NCBI GenBank assembly: GCA_050246875.1
Contig: JBFWVF010000005.1
Span: forward strand, 1-64,000
DNA: 64,000 bases
Direction of reading: 5' to 3'
DNA from: SHWB01 sp050246875
GTDB lineage: Bacteria; Pseudomonadota; Alphaproteobacteria; UBA6615
The notes under the pieces were generated by a model. The model did not search any database and was not told the DNA's origin. It saw only the letters and a list, made by a program, of their open reading frames with translations. Below are positions 14,793-23,425 of the stretch, piece after piece; positions within the stretch are counted from its first letter, which is position 1; the number at the start of each line of letters is the position of its first letter. The translations under genes and the position numbers were made by a program.

Positions 14793-15974
14793 CTAGACGA
14801 TCTCGAAGAGACCTGCCGCGCCCATGCCGCCGCCGATGCACATGGTGACGACTGCATACTTTGCGCCGCGTCGCTTGCCCTCGAGCAGGATGTGCCCGGT
14901 CATGCGCGCGCCGCTCATGCCGTAGGGATGGCCGATCGAGATGGCGCCGCCGTCGACATTGTACTTCTCGGGATCGATGCCGAGACGGTCGCGGCAGTAA
15001 AGCGCCTGCACGGCGAAAGCCTCGTTCAACTCCCAGATATCGACGTCGTCGATCTTGAGGCCGTTGCGCTCCAGGAGGCGCGGCACGGCGAATACCGGGC
15101 CGATACCCATCTCGTCCGGCTCGCAGCCGGCGACGGTAAAGCCGCGGAAGATGCCGAGCGGCTCGATGCCGCGCTTTTCCGCCAGCCTGGCGTCCATCAG
15201 GACGCAGGCAGAAGCGCCATCGGAAAGCTGGCTGGCATTGCCGGCGGTCACGACGCCGCCCTCGATCACGGCCTTCAGCCCGGCGAGGCCCTCGGGCGTG
15301 GTATCGGGCCGGTTGCCTTCATCCTTCGTCAGCGTGACCGGCTTCTCGGACACGATGCCTGTATTCCGGTCGGTGACGCGCTGGACGGCCGAGAACGGCA
15401 CGATCTCGTCATCGAAGCGGCCAGCCTGCTGCGCGGCGGCCGTCCGCATCTGGCTGGTCAGCGCGTACTGGTCCTGCTTGTCGCGGCCGATCTTGTAGCG
15501 CTCGCTTACGGTTTCGGCCGTCTGCAGCATGCTCATGTAGAGTTCGGGCTTGTGCTGTTGCAGCCACGGATTTTCCGCCGACGTGTCGACCTGGTGGGTC
15601 GGGTCGAGGCTGCTGATCGACTCGATGCCGCCGGCGACGCCGACGGGCAGGCCATCGGTCATGATGCGTTGCGCCACCATGGCGATGGTCTGCAGACCCG
15701 AGGAACAGAAGCGGTTGACGGTGGCGGCGCTGGTCGTCACCGGCAGGCCGGCCCGGATGGCGGCGAGACGGGCCATGTTCATGCCCATCTGGCCTTCCGG
15801 GTTGGCGCAGCCGACGAGAACGTCCTCGACTTCGTCCGGCGCGACGCCGGCACGCCCGACGGCGTGCTGGATGGCGTGGCCGATCAGTTCGACCGGGTGC
15901 GTGGCATTGTACGCGCCACGGTAGGCCTTGCCGATCGGCGTGCGCGCCGTCGAAACGATGACCGCTTCCCTCAC
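14793..15974 (-). CDS. Acetyl-CoA C-acyltransferase (thiolase)
   Basis: 393 residues, a normal thiolase length. The N-terminal nucleophile is Cys90 in NRFCSSGLQT, the catalytic His lies in GHPYGMSG, and the second Cys is in TMCIGGGMGAAG near the C-terminus. It should cleave a 3-ketoacyl-CoA with CoA to acetyl-CoA and a shortened acyl-CoA, or the reverse. The start is a GTG at 15974 with AGGAGA just upstream; a longer in-frame extension to 16439 only overlaps the BKACE gene and is not coding. It lies 44 bp after BKACE, whose acetoacetate product could be fed to this enzyme once activated to acetoacetyl-CoA. Confidence 0.93.
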   Translation of the reverse strand: MREAVIVSTARTPIGKAYRGAYNATHPVELIGHAIQHAVGRAGVAPDEVEDVLVGCANPEGQMGMNMARLAAIRAGLPVTTSAATVNRFCSSGLQTIAMVAQRIMTDGLPVGVAGGIESISSLDPTHQVDTSAENPWLQQHKPELYMSMLQTAETVSERYKIGRDKQDQYALTSQMRTAAAQQAGRFDDEIVPFSAVQRVTDRNTGIVSEKPVTLTKDEGNRPDTTPEGLAGLKAVIEGGVVTAGNASQLSDGASACVLMDARLAEKRGIEPLGIFRGFTVAGCEPDEMGIGPVFAVPRLLERNGLKIDDVDIWELNEAFAVQALYCRDRLGIDPEKYNVDGGAISIGHPYGMSGARMTGHILLEGKRRGAKYAVVTMCIGGGMGAAGLFEIV

Positions 15975-16018
15975 GTCACTTCTCCTGTCCTCGGATCTGT
16001 CGACCTGTTCGTGACGGG

Positions 16019-16954
16019 CTAGAAGTTCACCCGGTCGCCGCCCTTGAGGTTGAGGATGTCGCGCGCCTCGTCCGGCGTGGCGATCTCGAGGGAGAGATCC
16101 TCGCAGATGCGGCGGATCTTCGAGACCTGCTCGGCGTTCGACTTGGCGAGCGCGCCCTTGCCGATGTAGAGCGAGTCCTCGAGGCCGACGCGGACGCTGC
16201 CGCCGAGCATCGCCGAGGCGGTGGTGAAGTTCATCTGGTGGCGGCCGGCGGCGAGTACCGAGAACACGTAGTCGTCGCCGAACAGGCGATCGGCCGTCTG
16301 CTTCATGTGGATCAGGTGGTCGATCTCGGCCCCGATGCCACCCATGATGCCGAAGATGAACTGCAGGAAGATCGGCGCCTTGAGGCGGCCGATGCGATAG
16401 AAGTAGTGCGTGTTGTAGAGGTGGCTGACGTCGTAGCACTCGTGCTCGAACTTGACGCCATGCTTGTCGGCCAACTGGGAGATGACGTAGTCGATCTGGG
16501 CGAAGGTGTTGGTGAAGATGAAGTCCTTCGTCTGCTCCAGGTACGGCTTCTCCCAGTCGTACTTCCAGTCCTTGTAGCGGTCGGCCAGGCCGAAGATGCC
16601 GAAGTTCATCGAGCCCATGTTGAGCGACGTCACTTCCGGCGAGGCGTGAACGGCGGCGGCGATGCGCTCGTCGACCTTCATGCCGAGACCGCCGCCGGTG
16701 GTGATGTTCACCACGGCGTTGGTGTTCTGCTTGATGCGCGGCAGGAACTCCATGAAGACTTCGGGCGACGGCGTCGGCTTGCCGGTCTTCGGGTCGCGCG
16801 CATGCAGGTGGATGATCGAGGCGCCGGCCTCGGCTGCGTCGATCGAGGCTTTGGCGATCTCGTCGGGGGTGATCGGAATGTACGGCGACATCGTCGGCGT
16901 ATGGATGGCGCCGGTAATGGCGCAGGAAATGATCACCTTCGTCTGCTTGGCCAT
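16019..16954 (-). CDS. Beta-keto acid cleavage enzyme (BKACE, DUF849 family)
   Basis: This 311-residue TIM-barrel protein has the family metal-binding motif HLHARD (His49 and His51) and the conserved acidic segment VRVGLEDSLYIGKG near the C-terminus. BKACE enzymes condense a beta-keto acid with acetyl-CoA and split it to acetoacetate plus a CoA ester; the founding member acts on 3-keto-5-aminohexanoate, but the family is broad. Start chosen at ATG 16954 (MAKQTK), with AAGGGGA seven bases upstream, rather than a GTG six codons earlier. It is the first gene of a leftward operon whose promoter region is shared with the divergent amidohydrolase operon. Substrate unknown. Confidence 0.92.
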   Translation of the reverse strand: MAKQTKVIISCAITGAIHTPTMSPYIPITPDEIAKASIDAAEAGASIIHLHARDPKTGKPTPSPEVFMEFLPRIKQNTNAVVNITTGGGLGMKVDERIAAAVHASPEVTSLNMGSMNFGIFGLADRYKDWKYDWEKPYLEQTKDFIFTNTFAQIDYVISQLADKHGVKFEHECYDVSHLYNTHYFYRIGRLKAPIFLQFIFGIMGGIGAEIDHLIHMKQTADRLFGDDYVFSVLAAGRHQMNFTTASAMLGGSVRVGLEDSLYIGKGALAKSNAEQVSKIRRICEDLSLEIATPDEARDILNLKGGDRVNF

Positions 16955-17191
16955 GTTTCTCCCCTTACTCACTGTGGTCGACGGCGGCCCTGTAGCGGCC
17001 GCCCCGTCGCCTGTTGCCGCACCGCAGTCAGGACGCCCGATCTAGCCCCGGACGCGACACCCGCGCGCACGTTTGCATGCATCGTCGCAGACCGGCGTGG
17101 GACGTACCATAACTTCGTTGGTGGTGCGTCTGGCCGGCCGACTACCGGGCGGCACAGTAGCCACGGCCCCAACCCGAGTAAAGATTTGATC

Positions 17192-17251
17192 GAACGTTCA
17201 ATAGGCGTCGGGCGGCGACATTGACAGCGCGCTTTGTACGGCCGTTCAATA
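17192..17251. promoter_or_regulatory. Two candidate TetR-type operator sites
   Basis: Two 8-bp perfect palindromes, GAACGTTC (17192-17199) and ACGGCCGT (17238-17245), each run into the same 9-mer CGTTCAATA (17195-17203 and 17243-17251), with repeat starts 48 bp apart. The second overlaps the -10 region of the promoter at 17221. The only regulator gene in the island is TetR-type (21170), so it is the likely ligand. This is an inference from layout. Confidence 0.45.
17221..17250 (+). promoter_or_regulatory. Predicted promoter of the amidohydrolase operon
   Basis: A perfect TTGACA (17221-17226), an 18-bp spacer and TTCAAT (17245-17250, four of six matches to TATAAT). It lies about 44 bp upstream of the amidohydrolase start, which has a strong GGGAGGG site at 17283. 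Confidence 0.5.
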
Positions 17252-17293
17252 CGTCGAAATATGCCGTTTCGGCAGGCATCACGGGAGGGTGCG

Positions 17294-18577
17294 ATGGGCG
17301 CCACGCTGTTCGCGGACGTGCGGGTCATCGACGGTACGGGCGCGAAGCCCTTCGCCGCCGACGTGCTTGTCGAGGGCAACCGCATCGCCAAGGTGGCGAG
17401 GCACAAGAAGCGCCTCGATCCGCGGGGCGCCACGGTGATCGACGGCGGCGGCCGGACGCTGATGCCGGGCCTCACCGACGCCCACGCCCATCTCAGTTTC
17501 CTCAACGCGCCGACGCTCGAGGCGCTGACGGCGATGACCGTCGAGCGCCAGGTCCTCGAGACGGCCAAGAACGCCCGCCTCCTGCTCGACCACGGCTTCA
17601 CGAGCATGTTCAGCGGGGCCTCGGTGCGGCCGCGCATCGACGTCGCCATCCGCGACGCCATCAATGCCGGCGACATTCCGGGGCCGCGCCTGCTCGCCTG
17701 CACCAAGCAGATGACCGTGACCGGCGGGTTCGGCGATCTGGGCCAGGGCGAGCGGGAGATCGGCGAGCACGGCTACGCCATCGTCCTCAACGGGCCGGAC
17801 GAGTTCCGGCTGGCCTGCCGCAAGGCGGCGCGCGACGGCGTCGACACCTTCAAGATCGTGCCATCGGCCTTCGCCATGGGCAGCCGCGCGCTCGTCGCCG
17901 AGGACACGGTGATGAGCGACGCCGAGGTCGCGGCGGTCTGCGAGGTGGCCCGACAGCGCAATCGCCATGTCGCCGCGCATGCGCGTTCGGCCGACGCGGT
18001 GAAGATCTGCGTGCGCAACGGCGTCGATGTCATCTACCACGCCACGCTCGCCGACGAGGAGGCGAAGGACCTGCTGGAGGCCAAGAAGGACCGCGTGTTC
18101 GTGGCGCCCGCCATGGGGCTGCAATACGCGCGCCTGCACGAGGCCGAGAAGTACGGCGTGCGCTTCGAGGGCATCGCCCGCCGACGCGTCGAGGCCGAGC
18201 TGGAAATCGTCAGCGCCGTCATGCGCGACCTGCACAAGCGCGGCGTCCGCGTGCTGCCCGGCGGCGATTACGGCTTTCAGGTCACGCCGCACGGCCGCAA
18301 CGCGCTCGACCTGCAGTTCTTCGTCGAGCTCTACGGCTTCACGCCGCTGGAGGCGATCCGCGCGGCGACGCAGCACGGCGGCGAGCTGATGGGCCATGCC
18401 GGCGAACTGGGCGTCGTCCGGGAAGGCGCGCTCGCCGACCTGCTGCTGGTCGACGGCGATCCGTCGAAGGACATCCGAATCCTGCAGGACAGGAACCGCT
18501 TCGACGCCATCATGAAGGACGGCGTCTTCCACAAGGCTCCGCCGGCCGCCTCGCCCTTGCGCGTCGCGGCCGAGTAA
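17294..18577 (+). CDS. Metal-dependent amidohydrolase (imidazolonepropionase/prolidase-like)
   Basis: 427 residues. An N-terminal small beta domain leads into the TIM barrel with the HxH metal motif at His64 and His66 (TDAHAH). A likely carboxylated lysine lies in DTFKIV, with further metal ligands in VAAHARS and VIYHAT and the catalytic Asp in PGGDYGF. The enzyme should hydrolyse a cyclic or linear amide (or a related C-N bond) in the cytoplasm. Start at ATG 17294 with GGGAGGG upstream; an earlier in-frame ATG at 17234 would lie inside the promoter. It is the first gene of an eight-gene rightward operon. Substrate not predictable from sequence. Confidence 0.88.
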   Translation: MGATLFADVRVIDGTGAKPFAADVLVEGNRIAKVARHKKRLDPRGATVIDGGGRTLMPGLTDAHAHLSFLNAPTLEALTAMTVERQVLETAKNARLLLDHGFTSMFSGASVRPRIDVAIRDAINAGDIPGPRLLACTKQMTVTGGFGDLGQGEREIGEHGYAIVLNGPDEFRLACRKAARDGVDTFKIVPSAFAMGSRALVAEDTVMSDAEVAAVCEVARQRNRHVAAHARSADAVKICVRNGVDVIYHATLADEEAKDLLEAKKDRVFVAPAMGLQYARLHEAEKYGVRFEGIARRRVEAELEIVSAVMRDLHKRGVRVLPGGDYGFQVTPHGRNALDLQFFVELYGFTPLEAIRAATQHGGELMGHAGELGVVREGALADLLLVDGDPSKDIRILQDRNRFDAIMKDGVFHKAPPAASPLRVAAE

Positions 18578-18614
18578 ACGGTGCCATCGCGCAGGCAGCG
18601 CACGGGGAAATGCC

Positions 18615-19601
18615 ATGAAGCTCGTAACCTACGTCCACAACGGGACGCAGAAGGCCGGCGCGCTGGTCGGCCGGGCGGACGACCGCGTGCTCGACCTGCA
18701 GGCGGCAGGCGGCGGTGACGCGGCCTTCGCCAACGTGCTCGCCCTCATCGAGGGCGGCGAGCGCGTCTGGGACAAGGCGAAGGGACTGGCCGCCAAGGCA
18801 GGCGGCGACCATGAAGTGGCGCTCAAGGACGTCAGGCTGTTGACGCCGGTGCCCAACCCGCCGCAGGTGCGTGACTTCCTCTGCTTCGAGGAGCACCTGC
18901 TCAACTCGTTCGCGATGCTGCGCAAGACACGTGCGGCGGCCGAGCCGGACCCGGCGGCGGCGCTGGCGCGCTATGAGCGCGAAGGCCTCTTCGTGCCGCC
19001 GAAGATCTGGTACGAGCAGCCGCTCTACTACAAGCCGTCGCGGTTCGGCATCATCGGTACCGACGAGGACACGCTGTGGCCGTGGTTCTCGAACCGCATG
19101 GACTACGAGATGGAGTTCGGCTGCTTTCTCGGCAAGTCGGGCAAGGACGTGACCCCGGAGGAGGCGAAGGGACTGATCTTCGGCTACTCCATCTTCAACG
19201 ACATGAGCGCGCGCGACACCCAGGCCTACGAGATGCCGGCCGGCTTCGGACCCGGCAAGGGCAAGGACTTCGAGACCGGCAACATCATCGGCCCCTGCAT
19301 CGTCACGGCCGACGCTTTCGATCCCTACAAGCAGGAAATGATCGTCCGCATCAACGGCAAGGAACGCTCGCGCGGCAAGTCGGGCGGCATGCACTGGTCC
19401 TTCGAACAGTGCATCGCCCATACCTCGCGATCCGAGCGCGTCCATCCCGGCGAGTTCTTTGCGTCCGGCACGGTTGGCCTCGGCTGCGGTCTCGAGCACG
19501 GCATCTTCCTCGAGCCGAACGACCTGATCGAGCTGGAAGTCACCGGCATCGGCGTGCTGCGCAATCGCATTGTCCGCAAGGATCCGCCGCGCAAGAGCTG
19601 A
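18615..19601 (+). CDS. Fumarylacetoacetate hydrolase (FAH) family protein
   Basis: 328 residues. The FAH-fold metal site is intact: Glu165 and Glu167 in DYEMEFG and Asp196 in FNDMSARD, followed by GNIIGPCIV and the C-terminal substrate loop with FASGTVGLGCG. FAH-family enzymes break C-C bonds of acylpyruvates, or hydrate/decarboxylate related diketo acids. A longer N-terminal half than in minimal family members suggests the two-domain subgroup. It lies 37 bp after the amidohydrolase with GGGGAA before the ATG. Together with the BKACE and lactonase it suggests handling of keto-acid ring-cleavage products. Confidence 0.9.
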   Translation: MKLVTYVHNGTQKAGALVGRADDRVLDLQAAGGGDAAFANVLALIEGGERVWDKAKGLAAKAGGDHEVALKDVRLLTPVPNPPQVRDFLCFEEHLLNSFAMLRKTRAAAEPDPAAALARYEREGLFVPPKIWYEQPLYYKPSRFGIIGTDEDTLWPWFSNRMDYEMEFGCFLGKSGKDVTPEEAKGLIFGYSIFNDMSARDTQAYEMPAGFGPGKGKDFETGNIIGPCIVTADAFDPYKQEMIVRINGKERSRGKSGGMHWSFEQCIAHTSRSERVHPGEFFASGTVGLGCGLEHGIFLEPNDLIELEVTGIGVLRNRIVRKDPPRKS

Positions 19602-19632
19602 GGCGCGGCGGGGGCACACGGGGAGGGCTTGC

Positions 19633-20607
19633 ATGGCGCGCTGGCAGTACGAGAAGGGCCTGCACGAGATCGGCAACGGGCTCTGGGCCTATCTGCTGCC
19701 CGACGGTAGCTGGGGCTGGAGCAACGCCGGGCTCATCGTCGACGGCGACCAGTCACTGCTGGTCGATACCCTGTTCGACCTGAAGCTGACCGACGACATG
19801 CTGGCGGCGATGCGCCGGGCGACGCCGGCGGCGCAGCGTATCGACAAGCTGGTCAACACGCACGCCAACGCCGACCACGTCTGGGGCAACCAGCGCGTTC
19901 TCGGCGCCGAGATCATAGGATCGCGCGGAATCGCCGAGGAATTCGACCACTTCCTGCCGGCAACCCTCGTCGATCTGATGGCCAAGGCACCCGGGATGGG
20001 CACACTCGGCGAGTTCATCACCCACTGTTTCGAGCCGTTCGATTTTCGCGGCATCGAACTGACGCCGCCGACGATGGTCTTCGACGACGAGATCACGCTG
20101 AGCGTGGGCGACCGGCAGGTACTCGTGAAGAACTTCGGCCCGGCGCACACGCGCGGCGACAGCATGGTCTGGCTGCCGCGCGAGCGGGTGCTGTTCACCG
20201 GCGACCTGTTGTTCGTCGACGGCCATCCCGTCATCTGGGAGGGGCCGATCGCCAACTGGCAGCGGGCCTGCGACTGGATCCTCGCGCTCGACGTGGACGT
20301 CGTCGTTCCCGGCCACGGCCCGATCGTCGACAAACGCCGGGTGCGCGAGTTCAAGGGCTACCTCGATTATATCGAACGCGAGACGCGCAAGCGTTTCGAC
20401 GCCGGCATGTCCGAGTGGGACGCGACCTGCGACATCTCCCTCGACGACTATTCGACCTGGGGCGACGCGGAACGTCTCTACGGCAACGTCGCCGCGCTGT
20501 ACCGCGAGTTCCGCGGCGAGAAGCATCCGCCGGAGGTCATGCCGGTGTTCGCCCAGATGGCGGAATTCTGGAAGGTACTGGAAGCGCGCCGGGCAGCCGC
20601 GCGCTAA
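19633..20607 (+). CDS. MBL-fold metallo-hydrolase with variant HxNxDH metal motif
   Basis: 324 residues. The metallo-beta-lactamase fold is shown by THANADHVWGN (His77, Asn79, Asp81, His82), a downstream His in GPAHTRGD, Asp in FTGDLLF and His in VPGHGP. The usual HxHxDH has Asn at the second His, a change that could remove one metal-1 ligand; I recall similar 'HANGDH' sequences in other MBL proteins, so it may be a stable subfamily trait. A C-terminal helical extension (about residues 235-324) follows. Start at ATG 19633 with GGGGAGGG just upstream. Probable hydrolase of a thioester, lactone or similar ester; substrate unknown. Confidence 0.85.
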   Translation: MARWQYEKGLHEIGNGLWAYLLPDGSWGWSNAGLIVDGDQSLLVDTLFDLKLTDDMLAAMRRATPAAQRIDKLVNTHANADHVWGNQRVLGAEIIGSRGIAEEFDHFLPATLVDLMAKAPGMGTLGEFITHCFEPFDFRGIELTPPTMVFDDEITLSVGDRQVLVKNFGPAHTRGDSMVWLPRERVLFTGDLLFVDGHPVIWEGPIANWQRACDWILALDVDVVVPGHGPIVDKRRVREFKGYLDYIERETRKRFDAGMSEWDATCDISLDDYSTWGDAERLYGNVAALYREFRGEKHPPEVMPVFAQMAEFWKVLEARRAAAR

Positions 20608-20627
20608 ACGCGAGAGGAACGCATCCC

Positions 20628-21158
20628 ATGCCCATGCCCATCCGCCGCGTCGTCACGGCGACCGACGACAAGGGGCGGTCGTACATTCTGTTCGACGGCC
20701 AGGCGCCGAATGTCCAGGTCATGAAGGGCATGGGCGTCGCGCTGACGGATCTGTGGGAGACTGCCGGCCCGAAGGCATCCAACGTCGGCGCGGAGGACGC
20801 GGCGGCGCGGCCGGTTGCGCTGGAGCCGCCGCCGGCGGGCACGATCTTCCGCGTGGTCGAGTTTCCGCCCGACAAGGAATGGCGCGGCAAGACGGACCTC
20901 GGCGACGCCTTCTCGTCGATCGGCGCCGGCCATGCCCAGACCGATGCCGGCAAGGATCCGATGCAGCACATCACGTCGACTGTCGACTGCATCTACGTCA
21001 TTTCCGGCGAGATATGGGCCATCGTCGACACGGGCGAGACGCTGCTCAAGGCCGGCGACGCCTTCATCCAGCGCGGCACCAACCATTCCTGGGCCAACCG
21101 GTCGGACAAGCCGTGCGTCCTGCTCGGCGTGCTGATCGATGCCGAGCCGATGCGCTGA
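20628..21158 (+). CDS. Cupin-domain protein
   Basis: 176 residues. A single C-terminal cupin barrel is marked by DCIYVISGEIWAIVD and KAGDAFIQRGTNHSW. The region before it (residues 1-95) matches a common group of small cupins found beside catabolic genes. The first cupin motif has few histidines (His at MQHITS, then Asp/Tyr), so metal binding is possible but not assured. It could be a dioxygenase-like enzyme, isomerase or sensor. Start at ATG 20628 after GAGAGGA, 20 bp after the MBL gene; MPMP offers an alternative ATG two codons later. Confidence 0.8.
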   Translation: MPMPIRRVVTATDDKGRSYILFDGQAPNVQVMKGMGVALTDLWETAGPKASNVGAEDAAARPVALEPPPAGTIFRVVEFPPDKEWRGKTDLGDAFSSIGAGHAQTDAGKDPMQHITSTVDCIYVISGEIWAIVDTGETLLKAGDAFIQRGTNHSWANRSDKPCVLLGVLIDAEPMR

Positions 21159-21169
21159 GGCGTCCGGGC

Positions 21170-21847
21170 ATGGCTGCCGTCGCCACACGCGATCGTATCC
21201 TCGACGCCGCTGAACATCTGTTCGCTCGGCGTGGATACTATGGCGTCTCGCTGCGGGCGATCGCCGAGGAGGCGGGCGTGCAGCTTGGGCTGCTGCCCTA
21301 CCATTTCGGTTCCAAGGAAGGTCTCTACGCGGCGATCTTCGAGCGCCGCATGGGCCGTATCAACGCCGAGCGCCGGGTCCGGATCGAGGTCGTGCGCGCG
21401 CGTGCCGGCGGCCGTCCGCCAGCGCTCGACGAAATCCTCGAGGCGCTGGTCGCGCCGCTGGTTCACGCCAGCCATGATCCCGAGCGCGGCGGCGTCGACT
21501 TCGCGCGCCTCGTCAACGATGTCGTCAACTCGGGCGACCGCGAACGTGTCCTGCCCCTCATGGTGGCCCACTTCGACGGCATGGCGCGGGAGTTCATTGA
21601 GGCCATGGCCGAGGCCCTGCCCGGACGATCGCGCGAGGATGTGCTGTGGGCCTACCATTTCTCGGTCGGTGCCCTGGCCTTCGCTATCGCCAATCGCGAC
21701 CGTCTCGAACGGCTTGCCGGCGCGGCGCTGGTCGACGGCGATGCCGCCGGCCATGTCGCGCGGCTGATCGACTGGCTGGTCGCGGCGATACGTGGTACGG
21801 CGCCGTCGCTCGGTGTCGTTCGCGGACGCGTTGCGGGTATCGGCTGA
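21170..21847 (+). CDS. TetR/AcrR-family transcriptional regulator
   Basis: 225 residues. An N-terminal TetR helix-turn-helix covers about residues 7-55: RDRILDAAEHLFARRGYYGVS..AIAEEAGVQLG.LPYHFGSKEGLY. A helical ligand-binding region follows. The gene sits in the middle of the operon, 11 bp after the cupin gene and 16 bp before the acyl-CoA synthetase, so it is probably the local repressor, induced by a pathway intermediate (often an acyl-CoA in this family). Its likely targets are the palindromic sites at 17192-17251. Confidence 0.92.
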   Translation: MAAVATRDRILDAAEHLFARRGYYGVSLRAIAEEAGVQLGLLPYHFGSKEGLYAAIFERRMGRINAERRVRIEVVRARAGGRPPALDEILEALVAPLVHASHDPERGGVDFARLVNDVVNSGDRERVLPLMVAHFDGMAREFIEAMAEALPGRSREDVLWAYHFSVGALAFAIANRDRLERLAGAALVDGDAAGHVARLIDWLVAAIRGTAPSLGVVRGRVAGIG

Positions 21848-21863
21848 AGGGAAGTACTGGCGC

Positions 21864-23402
21864 ATGAACTTTGCAAACCATCTGCAGCGTGCCGGTCGCG
21901 CCGTCGGCGAACGTCCGGCGTTGTTTTTCGGAGACGCGCTGTGGGCCGACTACGCCGCCTTCGCGCGACGCGCCGCCGGCCTCGCCGCGACGCTCACAGG
22001 CCGCTTCGGCCTGGTGCCGGGCGACCGGGTGGCGCTGTTCATGCGCAACTGCCCGCAGTACCTCGAACTGCAGTACGCCTGCTGGTGGGCCGGGCTTGCC
22101 GTGGTGCCGGTCAACAACCGCCTGCACGAGCGCGAGCTGGCCTTCATTCTCGAGAATTCGGGCGCGCGGGTTCTGTTCGTCAGCCACGACCTGGCAGAGA
22201 AGGGGGCCGCGGCGGCCGGGCACGCGGGGGGCGTCGAACACATCCTGATGGGCGACGATCGCGAGCAGCAGGCCATGGCGGCGGCCGACCCGATCGACCT
22301 CGTGCCGACGATGCCGCGCGATCTTGCCTGGCTGTTCTATACCAGCGGCACGACGGGGCGGCCGAAGGGGGCGATGCTGTCGCATCGCAACCTGCTGGTG
22401 ATGACCCTGACCTTCTTTACCGACATCGACGACATCAGCGCGCAAGGGACCTGCATCCATGCCGCGCCGATGTCGCATGGCGCAGGCCTGTGGGGCTTGC
22501 CGTTCGTGACCCGTGGCGCCCGCCAGGCGGTGCCGGAGTCGGGCGGATTCGAGCCCGAGGAACTGTACCGTCTCACCGGCCGTCATTCCGAAGTCGCCTT
22601 CTTCGCCGCGCCGACCATGGTCAAGCGTTTCGTCGAGCATCCTGGCGGCGACGAAGCGCCGAACCTGAAGGGTGTGCTCTACGGCGGCGGGCCGATGTAC
22701 GTCGCCGACGCCCGGCGGGCATTGCAGCGCTTCGGTCCGAAGCTGGTGCAGGCCTACGGCCAGGGCGAAAGCCCGATGGCTATCACGGTCCTGTCGCGTT
22801 CCGACCACGTCGATACCGGCCACCCGCGCCACGAGGAACGGCTCGCATCGGTCGGCGTGGCGCAGAGCTGCGTCGAGGTGCGGGTCGTCGATGGCGAGGA
22901 CCGCGACCTGCCCGTCGGAGAGACCGGCGAGGTTCTGGTGCGTGGCGACGTCGTCATGGAAGGGTACTGGCGCAACGAGGACGCCAGTGCGCGGGCGCTG
23001 GCCGGCGGCTGGCTGCACACCGGTGACGTCGGGGCCTTCGACGCCGACGGCTATCTGACGCTCAAGGACCGTTCCAAGGACATGATCATCTCGGGCGGCA
23101 GCAACATCTATCCCCGCGAGATCGAGGAGGTGCTGCTGACGCATCCGGACGTGCTCGAATGCGCCGTCGTCGGCCGGCCGCACCCGGAATGGGGCGAGGA
23201 GGTGGTGGCCTTCGTCACGGCCCGGCCCGACCGCACGGTTGAGGTCGCGACGCTCGACCGCCTGTGCCTCGACAACATCGCCCGTTACAAGCGGCCACGC
23301 GACTGGCGCGTCGTCGCCAGCCTGCCGAAGAACAACTACGGCAAGATCCTCAAGACCGAATTGCGGGCCATGCTCGCGGCGGACTCCGCCCGGTCGGGCT
23401 GA
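21864..23402 (+). CDS. Class I acyl-CoA synthetase (AMP-forming ligase)
   Basis: 512 residues. The P-loop-like motif FYTSGTTGRPKGAML, the A5 motif YGQGESPM, the adenine/hinge region HTGDVGAFDADGYL...DRSKDMIISGG and the C-terminal catalytic lysine in NNYGKILK are all present. It activates a carboxylic acid to its CoA thioester via an acyl-adenylate in the cytoplasm. Start at ATG 21864 with GAAGGGA upstream, 16 bp after the regulator. In the operon it should prepare the acid released by the hydrolases for beta-oxidation-type steps by the SDR, thiolase and BKACE. Acid specificity unknown. Confidence 0.93.
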   Translation: MNFANHLQRAGRAVGERPALFFGDALWADYAAFARRAAGLAATLTGRFGLVPGDRVALFMRNCPQYLELQYACWWAGLAVVPVNNRLHERELAFILENSGARVLFVSHDLAEKGAAAAGHAGGVEHILMGDDREQQAMAAADPIDLVPTMPRDLAWLFYTSGTTGRPKGAMLSHRNLLVMTLTFFTDIDDISAQGTCIHAAPMSHGAGLWGLPFVTRGARQAVPESGGFEPEELYRLTGRHSEVAFFAAPTMVKRFVEHPGGDEAPNLKGVLYGGGPMYVADARRALQRFGPKLVQAYGQGESPMAITVLSRSDHVDTGHPRHEERLASVGVAQSCVEVRVVDGEDRDLPVGETGEVLVRGDVVMEGYWRNEDASARALAGGWLHTGDVGAFDADGYLTLKDRSKDMIISGGSNIYPREIEEVLLTHPDVLECAVVGRPHPEWGEEVVAFVTARPDRTVEVATLDRLCLDNIARYKRPRDWRVVASLPKNNYGKILKTELRAMLAADSARSG

Positions 23403-23425
23403 CGCGCCGGAACCGGAGTCCAGTC

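Larger units (their letters stand above)
16955..17293. promoter_or_regulatory. Divergent control region of the catabolic island
   Basis: This gap of about 340 bp separates the leftward BKACE operon from the rightward amidohydrolase operon. The right third holds a good promoter and two palindromic sites, annotated separately. I see no clear -35/-10 pair for the leftward operon and no small gene. Confidence 0.6.

Noticed and set aside
15975..16439. N-terminal extension of the thiolase
   Set aside because: It overlaps the BKACE gene, adds non-family sequence, and the GTG at 15974 has a good ribosome site.
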